A stretch of 64,000 nt of DNA from Paraphysomonas bandaiensis (Eukaryota; Chrysophyceae): contig CBFFRP010000165.1 in the NCBI GenBank assembly GCA_965644295.1, positions 1-64,000 of the forward strand. Direction: 5' to 3'. The notes beneath the pieces are model-generated. The model did not search any database. It was not told where the DNA came from and worked only from the letters and a program-made list of their open reading frames with translations. A program made the translations under genes and the position numbers. Position 1 is the stretch's first letter, and every line of letters begins with the position of its first letter. Positions 48,286 to 57,552 of this stretch are shown here, piece after piece.

Positions 48286-48837
48286 CTACAACAAACCACA
48301 AATCTTATATTTACACTACGTACTTCGCTTACTCAAGGTCACATATATTATTACAACTCAGTAATTCTGATAAGCATCATCAATCCATGGAGTTTAAAGT
48401 AATAATATACAGTTAAGTTTTGCTATTTAAAAGAAAGTAATGATAATGGAAGAATACAGAAGTGGGTAACAGCATATTATGAGAACTAATGTTGTCATGA
48501 TGATAGTACCTATAGTAGTAAAATGAAATAACTAAGATCGTATAAAAATGATTGGTAGTTGAAACAATATGAATTTGGCAATACATACTTAATGATAAGT
48601 GATATTGATTATAATTTTCTAATTTAAATTTCAAGCATTATTGAGTGCATAATATTACGTTCAGTTAATGATAAGTCATCACTATTCTTATATATGTCAA
48701 AACTTGATATTTACAGTACGCAGTACGTAAATAGCTAAACGCTATGAGTGTAGTAAAACGTCTGCCTGAAGTACTATTCATTCTGTTAACAATATCTTTA
48801 GATTGTATATCGCTACTTAATACAAAATAATATTTCT

Positions 48838-48930
48838 GGGATATTCAACCTAGTCAAAATTAGTCATACCTAGTCAAAGTAATAATTGCCTCGACCAAGT
48901 TAATATTGGTATTAAGCACCTAGTCGTTCT
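48838..48930. repeat. MITE family 1, partial copy
   Basis: Begins TGGGATATTCAACCTAGTC, the reverse-complement form of the right end of the element at 2938-3146, and carries two further CCTAGTC blocks. Confidence 0.5.
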
Positions 48931-49424
48931 TATATCCATACCAGCAGCTCACACCACATAACATATTAATGGCTTGCAGGGCATCAAAACAAATATTCAA
49001 ACATACCAATTAATTCATATATACATTTCTACTCTTAACACGCACGATGTTAAGTTGGTGCGTGCAATAGCCAATAAGAGTGATGCTCCCTATGGAGTGG
49101 AGGTGTGACGGAGGACGACTACGTTGACCGGTGTTCTCAGGTGTATCAGACAATAGACTAAAATGGCACCAGGATCTCCAGAGCAACACCTCAGAATATA
49201 TATCAAAATCAGATTCAGGAAAGAGTGTCATGCTGAGGCATTTTTTATAACAGTACCGTGCCATCAGCAGCGTAAACGTGTATGCGCTGATGAAGTTGCT
49301 ATTCTTCAGGGCACGTCCTTTCAAATTACTTCATGGGTATGTCGTATTGTAAACTCAGGTCGTTGAACTGCAGCGCATGGCTAGATTTTATATTGTACTG
49401 ATCCATTTTGATGGAGTATATATA

Positions 49425-49517
49425 CAGGGCCTAGTAACCAGTAATGGTAGTCCAGATCCAGGCAATTATAATGGCATTAATGGACAATGTCTCGGCAATT
49501 ATAATGACCATTAATAG
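49425..49517. repeat. MITE family 2, decayed copy
   Basis: Begins CAGGGCCTAGTAACCAGTAA and shares GGCAATTATAATGG twice, but lacks the clean right inverted end of the copy at 47836-47913. Confidence 0.55.
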
Positions 49518-50037
49518 AGGTCTCTTACAAAATCAAGAGCATGTATAGTTATATTGTTATCGCTCTTGTCTAGAACTGTCCGCGGCTGTGGGACACTAGC
49601 CGCTATATAGGACCTACTCTCAAGCCGTACTTCACTTACAGTATATACAGGCACCACAGTATATGATTGTTGTTCGGGAGGTCCCAAACGTAATATCACT
49701 TTTGAGATATAAGAAATACATTTATAGCTCTCTACATATCTTAATTATGTTCTCATGCTCTATCAAGCCTGGTGCAATGACACGCAGCCGGCCTTACAAT
49801 GCAGCGACGTTCAATTTTTATTTTCTCATAACGATGCATCCGCCAATATCATGGTCCTTAGGAAGCTGTGGAACTGCACCAGATTTGGTCACGAGAAACT
49901 CTCCAATTCTTATTAGAATGCGAAGTTGAAATGTGATGTATTGCATATATACAATATATAATAAATGCGTTTTTTAATTGATGGCTAGAATATAGAATAT
50001 GCCGCCAAGAAGCTTGAGTGATAATTTCTATTTCTGT

Positions 50038-50143
50038 CTAGGCGAATACCACGAACACCTAGTCATAGTAAACAGAAAGTATGATTATTAAAAATAATGG
50101 TGTGACTAGGAAATTACACCGTAGCTTGAATAATAGATCCCAT
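50038..50143. repeat. MITE family 1, copy abutting duplication unit 1
   Basis: Shares the block order GTCTAGG-GAATACC, CACCTAGTCAT, GGTGTGACTAG and AATAGATCCCATA with 2938-3146. It ends only about 27 bp before the inverted duplication unit that starts near 50170. Confidence 0.6.
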
Positions 50144-50317
50144 ATTTCTTCATTTGGGAGATGAGAATTGGTTGAACAAATTTCATATGTTTAATACTGC
50201 GCCATTAATTAAATATCAATTATGTTATAATGAAAGTCAATAATAAGATAATTTGTAAGAATTCAATTCATTCGGTTAATCAGAAAGTAATGAAGTCAAT
50301 GAAGTAATATATCCTTG

Positions 50318-50884
50318 TTATCGTTGGATCTCAGTAATAGAAACAAACCCTGGCGAAGCGGATTTCGTAAATCTGCCGCCGACACGAGTACGCCCCTGAG
50401 CAACCTCTTTCCTGGCTTTGCATACAATTCTCTTTTTAAACGATCTGCGCTTACGCTTCTCCAAATATCGCTGAATCTTCAATTTTCTTTCGGCGGCAGT
50501 CGCAACAGTAAATCCATTCGTACCAGGCCTAGCAGCCTCTTCATAAACAGCAACCTTTTCCTTCGTCGGAGGAGGGCTTGAAGTATCAACAACACGCACT
50601 GCATCGACAACATGAGCTCTATCGACAACGCGCACTGTATCCTCTTGAGGAGCTGCATGAGGGGCGAGTGTATTCATAGGGACGGGGCCGGCATCCACAC
50701 AAGATACTGTGTCCTCTGGAAAATCAGTGAAGAGATTCCCAATACCACAGTCCTCGATATCATCGATGAGGAAGTCGAGGGAGAAATCATCAGCTTGAAA
50801 GCTGAAGAAGTCCCCCTGGAATGGAGGGATGGAGGGACTGATGAGGGCGTCCATAGCTTGATATGCGTGTTTCGCGGGAGACAT
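50318..50884 (-). CDS. CCT-domain nuclear protein, copy 2
   Basis: 188 residues, same as copy 1 except for two replacements, so both appear functional or are very recently separated. It has the same acidic N-terminus and CCT motif (YLEKRKRRSFKKRIV...GGRFTK). It lies on the opposite strand from copy 1 and upstream, in plus coordinates, of synthetase copy B, giving a gene order that simple inversion of the left block would not produce. Confidence 0.8.
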   Translation of the reverse strand: MSPAKHAYQAMDALISPSIPPFQGDFFSFQADDFSLDFLIDDIEDCGIGNLFTDFPEDTVSCVDAGPVPMNTLAPHAAPQEDTVRVVDRAHVVDAVRVVDTSSPPPTKEKVAVYEEAARPGTNGFTVATAAERKLKIQRYLEKRKRRSFKKRIVCKARKEVAQGRTRVGGRFTKSASPGFVSITEIQR

Positions 50885-50998
50885 TGAGAGAAGACATCAT
50901 TTTATTCGTATGAGGGGTGCGTATGCACGCGTTACTATAAATAACTTACGCGTCCATGATGGTCACAGAGTTGTGAGGGTCTGACGAGTGTTGCTGCT

Positions 50999-51190
50999 AT
51001 GAAGATGGACGCATGCGGATTGTATGACGCCTCTGCAGATACACACACACAGCAGCCACCATCCGCTCCGTTCGTTTTTGAATCAGATCCACAACACACT
51101 TTCTTAGCATTTTACTCTTCACTCATCAGCAGCACTCTATTGGATCCTATATTCTCGGGTTTTATGGACATAATATTCAGAAATGTATAG
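50999..51190 (+). CDS. Small hypothetical protein, second copy
   Basis: 63 codons, same protein as 40290-40481, again divergent from the CCT gene. No domain recognised. Confidence 0.3.
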   Translation: MKMDACGLYDASADTHTQQPPSAPFVFESDPQHTFLAFYSSLISSTLLDPIFSGFMDIIFRNV

Positions 51191-51206
51191 TTTTCAGGAA
51201 AGCTTT

Positions 51207-52112
51207 TGTCAAAATATCATATCTAGATATCTGTGAGTGACTTCGAAGTGAGCGTGATGTGGATATATGCATATATGAGTACATGATTCAGAGGCTCTTT
51301 TGCTGCCTCTACTCACAGACACGAGTGAGGACTATCAACAGTGTGTGGTCATAGTGGTGTATAGTGGTGTGTGCTCCTCATGAGGAGAGAGACTCGTATG
51401 ATCATATGAATAATACCGCAGCAGATACACACACATACATACAGAACACCCACACACACATACATGCATAGACCGCATGGAGCACCATGAATGCAGCATA
51501 GCTCAGATTGGGTCATGCAGCACTGTGCTGGATTACGATTGAACACAGTAGATCTCTCTGCAGTAACGGTGCTGTCATGTCCATTTCTCGCTTATCTTCA
51601 GATACGCTACCAGGAAATTGTTTATTGATCTCTACGTGCATTGATGTTGCTGATCAGATATGTTAGAGCTGTAGGTAAATAGCGTTGAGTACTTCATATG
51701 CATGATATAACACACTTATAACTATTAGTGTCTACTAGTACCACTACATATAACAGGAGCAGAGCCAGTGTATATCAACAGCGCCTATTAACAGGATATA
51801 CAGTCATTATGAACTTATGAACCAATACATATTCGAAGAATCCCCTTCCTCCCGCTGTGTGTGTATATGTTATAGGGAAACCAATCATATAATAACATAC
51901 CGATTTTATTTAGTCTGAAGATAACACAGTCAATTGTCATTCTACAACAATAGCCAAGTATAATTAGATGATGTGCCAGTGCAGAATGTACCGAAGTAGC
52001 GAGCCATGAGCATGGTGCAATTATTGCGTATATTTTATTGCAACAGCCTTGCCAGGATAAAACGGGACTCATAAGTAATGTATGACACAACTATTGACGA
52101 AATCAATAGACA
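51207..52112. other. Non-coding interval between duplicated units
   Basis: Contains a short ACACAC/CATACA-rich stretch near 51430-51470 but no recognised gene or repeat family. Open frames at 51349 and 51815 look like chance. Confidence 0.4.
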
Positions 52113-52172
52113 ATAGACTAAGTGTAGAAATCAACACAACTAAACTATTGGCGGAGTATACTAGGACACAAC

Positions 52173-55100
52173 TCATTGTAGGACATTCAAACAGCTCTTT
52201 AAATAAAAACGACAAGTTATTTTAAGAATTGTCGAAGTTCAAATATCCGTTGAAGATATAAATACTAATCAAACAAATTATAACTAACATGTCGCAAACA
52301 TTAATTGAGAACATGCCACATAAAATCTAGAGAAATAAAGCTCGTTAAAGCATTAACGTGCTGACACTTCTTAATGCTGGTCAATAAAGAGAAGCTCCTT
52401 ATAAGTAGCTAGGGTCCATAGGTGAGCTGGGCATATCTCCTCAGCCTTGGAGCATAACTTCCTTACATCAATCATTGTCTCTAATCTCAGAGTTCTAGCT
52501 GCTGAGGCACGGTCATCGGCATTTGAGATGGCGTGGACTGCATCCCAGGTCTTCTCCAAAGTACGCACCGCCTCTTCTAATTCTTGCAGAGGACCGACAC
52601 CAGCTGCACGCACGGAGGGAATCACATGCTGGTTTATCATGTCAATCATGCAGTTCTTCTCAATCTCAACCAACCCTGTGTAATGATCGAACATCACCTC
52701 GCTACGAGCCAGACACTCTCCACGGGAAAGCACCTTCATCTCCTCGAACAGGGCCATATTCTTCTCGTCACGGTGGCGCTTCATAGCCTCCACTCCACTG
52801 TCAAAGTGCCACAAACCTCTCTCAATAAGCTCCTTCTGGTTGTCTTTGTCATACCCATCGCCATTGAACACAATCTTCCAGTGCTCTTGAAGAGCGTTCT
52901 GGGCAACAATACGAGGGGATTCACCGGCTTCAATCTTATCGGCAAAAGTTTTGAAAGCCTTCGCACAAATTACACCTAGAACGGTGTTAACCATCGAGAC
53001 GTTCTGAGATGAACCGACTGCGCGGAACTCAAATCGGTGTCCGCCATATGGGAAGGGAGAGGTTCTGTTGCGATCCTCAGCTGGAAGGACAATATCCGGA
53101 AGGGCTTCAACACCTAGGCTAGTGAGCTTGGGGCGGGGGTCATATGGAGCATCCACGCCATCCTTGTAACCAGACATGTAGTTGGTCATACTTTCACCCA
53201 AATACACCGACATAATGGATGGAGGAGCCTCGCATGCACCCAGGCGGAAGTCATTGCCAGGAGGGGCGATCGACATACGCATCAGATCACCGTACTCATC
53301 AACGGCAGAAAGTACAGCTGCCATCACTACCGGGAAAATCTCTGTAGATCCAGAACGAGTGGCAAGCTGCTTCACATTGAATAGATTCGTTCCATCATCG
53401 GTACCAATGGACCAGTTGTTATGCTTGCCGGATCCATTTACGCCTTCGAATGGCTTCTCCTGAAGCAAACATGCTAGGCCATACTGTGAGGCTACCTCCT
53501 CCATTACTTGCATCAGCATCAGGTTTTGGTCGATCTGAGTAGTCACAAAACCGAAGTAAGGAGCAAACTCATATTGACCTGGTGCAACTTCTCGGTGGCG
53601 GGTGGCGAGTGGAATGCCCATCAAATATGCTTGACGCTGAATCTCTCTCATGCACGCTAGAGGAGGAGAGGTAGCAGCAGGGGGAGCCATATAGTGGTCA
53701 CTCATCTCCTGACCCCTAGCAGCAGCGCGACCGAGAATAGTGCGCCCAGTCATCTGAAGATCAGGTCGCTTCAAATATGCCTCACGTGGAACAAAGAAAA
53801 ACTCCTGTTCCAGACCGATGTTGCAGCAAAGAGACTTGACGTTGTAACCTAGAAGCTTAAGTAAACGCACACCTTCGCGTGACATTGCGTCAACAGATCG
53901 AAGAAGTGGGGTCTTCTCATCAAGAGCATGTCCATTGTACGTTATGAAACAGGAAGGAATGAAAATAGTATCACCACGGAGAAATATCGGTGATGTCGGA
54001 TCAATGATGAGATATCCTCCAGCGCGGTGAGTAGCACGGAGACCGCCATTGGGGTATGAGGAACCATCAGTCTCGCCATAGAGAAGGTCGTTGCCGGAGA
54101 AATCCCACTCAAGGTTACCATTGCGATCAAACTTAAACATTCTCATTTGAACTTGTGCGGAGTTTCCATGTCGCACACTGTTAGCACCTAGAGGCTGAAA
54201 CCAGTGGCAATACACAGATGCACCATTATCACGGGCCCAGTCCAACACTGCAGCAGCAACAAGATCAGCTGTCTCTCCATTCTTCGTCCAATCAGAGGAG
54301 TTCAGAGTGTCTCTGTCCAGTCCATGTCTCTCGAGATAAGGGGCGGAGATATCTCCCTTAAAGAGATGCTTGCCGTAGAGTTTATTGATCTCATCCAACT
54401 CCGATGAGACTGGAGAGGTACCGTTCGTAACTTTCTCGATCATTGCAGCCATTTCTTGATGAGATGTGAATGAATGCTTTTGCAAGAGATAATAATGAAT
54501 AGCGTGACGGATCTTTCATGCTGCGATGTGTATCTTTGTTGCAAATACATACATCGAGTGGTGATTGAATGCAGATGCAAATAATCTGAGCGACCACATG
54601 CAAATAACAGTCACATGCACACACATGCACACAAGGCTGCGGAGCACTGCAATTGCACACCTGCCCGTACGAGCCCGCACAGCAGCAGGAGCAGCAGCAG
54701 GAGCAGCAGGAGCAGCAGGAGGGCAGCCGATGTACACACCCCTCCACCTGCAAGTGCAACATATGAATGTGTGTCGACTACAGTTGTATACCACTGTATA
54801 ACGTATCTCGAACGGCAGTATACTGTACTGTAGTAGCCTGGCCGATGGGACCGGCGGACTTGAGCTTTCAGGCCGGGCGGCTCGGCTATTTGGATACCGC
54901 AACGGCCTCCATCACTCATGGCGAGACATGCAAGCATAGAGGGGCCATATATGCTCCCGGAAACATGAACTTCTCGTTGCTTTGCTTTCAGCATGTTAGT
55001 CCAGGACCTTAAGGGCAACGAGCTTCATCATCGATCGGCAAACGGCATGCAGAAGACTTTGCTGTGCATAACGCTCCATTAGACACTTATCAGTCTTGTG

Positions 55101-55391
55101 GAGGCTACAAAGTGATGCATGTGTACCCACATATGTGGATTGGGGTCTCTGGATGTGCTTCCTACCGGTGACCAGCATATGCAAAGCCTGTGTAAGACTT
55201 CGATGCGGCTGTAGAGGTATGCGTGGCATGCCTCTGATGTACTTGTCCCTGGGGCTCTGGGTTGCGATGCTAAGATTCTTATTCAATGCTGAAGAGCTGC
55301 AGACCGAGTGCTGGGTCTGGTATGAGAGAAGCCTGATGCTTTAGTCGCCCTGTAGAACTAGCTTTTTACTTCTGTGTTGCCATAAATAATG
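52173..55391 (-). repeat. Duplication unit 2, copy B (-)
   Basis: Inverted counterpart of 44449-47697. Its upstream region differs from copy A mainly by a longer GCA/CTG-type microsatellite (about 54680-54725) and by small losses near 54790-54850. Homology with copy C continues leftward to about 52113. Confidence 0.9.
52371..54485 (-). CDS. Glutamine synthetase type III, copy B
   Basis: 704 codons, intronless, with the same start context and motifs as copy A (GLEQEFFFV, NGSGKHNNWS, NRTSPFPYGGHRFEF). One replacement separates it from copy A (T for A in LEKTWDA). The intact frame and near-identity indicate very recent duplication or ongoing gene conversion. It shares about 880 bp of upstream sequence with copy A, so both may be expressed alike. 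Confidence 0.95.
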   Translation of the reverse strand: MQKHSFTSHQEMAAMIEKVTNGTSPVSSELDEINKLYGKHLFKGDISAPYLERHGLDRDTLNSSDWTKNGETADLVAAAVLDWARDNGASVYCHWFQPLGANSVRHGNSAQVQMRMFKFDRNGNLEWDFSGNDLLYGETDGSSYPNGGLRATHRAGGYLIIDPTSPIFLRGDTIFIPSCFITYNGHALDEKTPLLRSVDAMSREGVRLLKLLGYNVKSLCCNIGLEQEFFFVPREAYLKRPDLQMTGRTILGRAAARGQEMSDHYMAPPAATSPPLACMREIQRQAYLMGIPLATRHREVAPGQYEFAPYFGFVTTQIDQNLMLMQVMEEVASQYGLACLLQEKPFEGVNGSGKHNNWSIGTDDGTNLFNVKQLATRSGSTEIFPVVMAAVLSAVDEYGDLMRMSIAPPGNDFRLGACEAPPSIMSVYLGESMTNYMSGYKDGVDAPYDPRPKLTSLGVEALPDIVLPAEDRNRTSPFPYGGHRFEFRAVGSSQNVSMVNTVLGVICAKAFKTFADKIEAGESPRIVAQNALQEHWKIVFNGDGYDKDNQKELIERGLWHFDSGVEAMKRHRDEKNMALFEEMKVLSRGECLARSEVMFDHYTGLVEIEKNCMIDMINQHVIPSVRAAGVGPLQELEEAVRTLEKTWDAVHAISNADDRASAARTLRLETMIDVRKLCSKAEEICPAHLWTLATYKELLFIDQH

Positions 55392-55544
55392 TTTACTGCT
55401 GCAGCAGAGGGCAGTTGATGTACACACACCTCCACTTGCAAGTGCAACTTACCTATATGCATGCATACATACATACATACGTAGCTGACCTCATTGTACA
55501 AGCATTAAAATGTTTACTATTACGAAAGTAAAACTATCAAGGTC
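55392..55544. repeat. Short CATACA run and flank at the outer edge of copy B
   Basis: A short block resembling the synthetase leader (GTACACACACCTCCACTTGCAA) is followed by CATGCATACATACATACATA near 55460. It may be a remnant of a further duplication or a recombination scar. Confidence 0.5.
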
Positions 55545-55970
55545 TTATGAGTCCATGTCTGGGTGGGAAGTGCCCATAATACGTTGATAGGTGTATGCAT
55601 GCCCATCACTAGTGGCCGATGCAGCCCCACTGATAGAATCTATTGTACTTACATACCAGTGGAGTTGTTTTGTTGGTTGATCACACTTACTTATACCCAC
55701 CGCAAGTGCGAACAAGAATTTTAAACTTGGAGGAGAAAGTATAACCCCCATTTGATAATCGAGTTGAGTGAGATGTAACTCGATATCTCCACCGAACTCA
55801 GTGTTATTAGCGGGAAACGAATACAAAGCATTCCTGGGATACGACAGTTTGAGGCTGACCATTTCGCAATGTAACACGACACTACTTACTGAATTTACTT
55901 GGAGCGTGTAGGTAGATAGCTGGTACTCGGAGTAAGTTCCCTGGGGGGACCTAAGAATGTCATCCAGTTT
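55545..55970 (-). pseudogene. Orphan exon or truncated gene of unknown family
   Basis: The frame is open for about 140 codons from near 55970 to a stop at 55545, longer than the Met-to-stop part alone. The protein is coding-like (KLDDILRSPQGTYSEYQLST, NNTEFGGDIELHLTQLDYQM). There is no good start and it begins after an acceptor-like CTTAG, so it looks like the last exon of a spliced gene whose 5' part I cannot find. It sits just outside copy B of the synthetase duplication. Confidence 0.4.
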
Positions 55971-56462
55971 AATTTATACGACTTGCGTAGTATAGTATAT
56001 TGATTTTTAATAATGGTATATATTATTTAATGCATGTCTACCGAAAGATTGCAGTCTCGTCAATCATACCTTTTGCATAAATGTGTTAAGCAGCGATTTT
56101 AGTTATGTTATCAACTCTTTGCTATCGTTTCCTGTTATGTACGCTGCTTTCAAAATTCGAAACGAATGACCGCAGGTTATAACCTGCACAATCCTGCTTC
56201 AAAAGTATCATTTTGAGTAATTATTTTCTTAATAAGATAAACCAATGTGTTCGGTGTCCAGCAAAATCCAACAGGGGACTCGTAATTTTTTCCGATATGT
56301 CTAAGGTCTAAGGAACGCCTTGAGTCACCCATCTTTATTCAAGTCCCATGATTCTTATACGCCAGCATCAATTAAAAGATAATAAACTCATATTGTAACG
56401 GCGTTCCCAAAAATAAAGTCGGAATGCATTGTGGACCAACTTCAAAGTATAAACATAATTTA

Positions 56463-56957
56463 GGATGAGCAACGTAATCAACTTGAAACACTCATTCACA
56501 CAGTAAAATCACTACCTAATCGATCCGAGGTAGTGAATTACACTCAGAAACTAATCGCGGATATCAAAAACTACCGCACACAGCAAACCCCTGGATCAAG
56601 GGGTCACTCGGACACCAGAAGTGTTTGAAATGCTCACTGAAAAAACTAAATTGGTATACGGTCGACAAAAGAGAATAGATTAGTATATTTTCATATATTT
56701 TAGAAAACTACTCTGTTACCGGGGCTGAACTCGGTAACATCCAACATTTATTTATCAACATCAACAAAGTGGGTGTTAAACAGTTACGAATCGTCGCTGA
56801 AAAAAGAGAACTGTTATCTTCTTTTGCAGACTTGTTATATCATGTATATCCAATATCTCCGGTACTTATCCCCAAGAACAACACGAAAAGTGCGAGTCCG
56901 ACATTGTTGACCAAAACAACCACTATGCAATGGGGTGTAATAAATAATATTATTTGA
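56463..56957 (+). pseudogene. Exon-like fragments of an unrecognised gene
   Basis: After an acceptor-like TTTAG, a frame reads DEQRNQLETLIHTVKSLPNR and continues about 53 codons. Near 56700 a second stretch reads SVTGAELGNIQHLFININ, then KVGVKQLRIVAEKRELLSSF, to a stop at 56955-56957. The two could be exons of one helical protein. No start codon or family was found. Confidence 0.3.
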
Positions 56958-57552
56958 CATTATTATAGACGAAATCAAATGATATATTTTAATCTGACAC
57001 ATGACAAACTTAATCAACTGGAAAGATTTAAACTTACTCGATATTAGGATCCATTTAATATAAGATAGTATATGTGAATTATATTGTTCAATGAAATACA
57101 CCACAAATTGAAATAATAATAGTATCTGTTGAGGAATCATGATCGTCATTATAACGATCATCATTGTCAATTACATATCTAATTATTCTGTTGCAAGTGA
57201 TAGTTATGTTCTGCATTATTATTCACTACTCTACATTACTGTGTTCATCACTTTACGCTCTAATAATCACAACATTCTTCTTACTCGTACTAAGCCTGAA
57301 TCTGCATTTCTCAATAATCATGTATTAATATATTAATACTGTGCACATCATCATTCATTGTCATTTACTAAATTTGTAGTCTCACTACTATCAATCAATA
57401 TTATCAGATTTTAGAATGACACGATCTTATACAGTCATACTTTGCTGTTTTAATAGTCTAGTCTACCTCTCGTACCATATACCGTGTCTGCTACTGTATT
57501 AATTTCAAGCAACAGTTATAATTCAAGGCTTTAGAAAATGATATTCGTCAAC
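56958..57552. other. Non-coding interval with a dispersed repeat
   Basis: Holds the second copy (57052-57245) of the dispersed repeat seen at 48105-48285. The rest is AT-rich without recognisable content. Confidence 0.45.

Larger units (their letters stand above)
47499..50169. other. Repeat-rich non-coding interval between duplicated units
   Basis: Contains two members of MITE family 2 (47836-47913 and 49425-49517), one MITE family 1 member (48838-48930), another at 50038-50143, and a dispersed repeat at 48105-48285. Exon-like open stretches on the minus strand near 49500-49930 (for example ILRLGPPEQQSYTVV, and GEFLVTKSGAVPQLPKDHDI upstream) hint at a broken or spliced gene that I could not resolve. 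Confidence 0.45.
50170..51206 (-). repeat. Inverted duplication unit 1 (copy R)
   Basis: Reverse-complement counterpart of 40276-41315, with scattered substitutions and small indels in the 3' flank. It carries CCT copy 2 and the divergent 63-codon frame. Confidence 0.85.
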
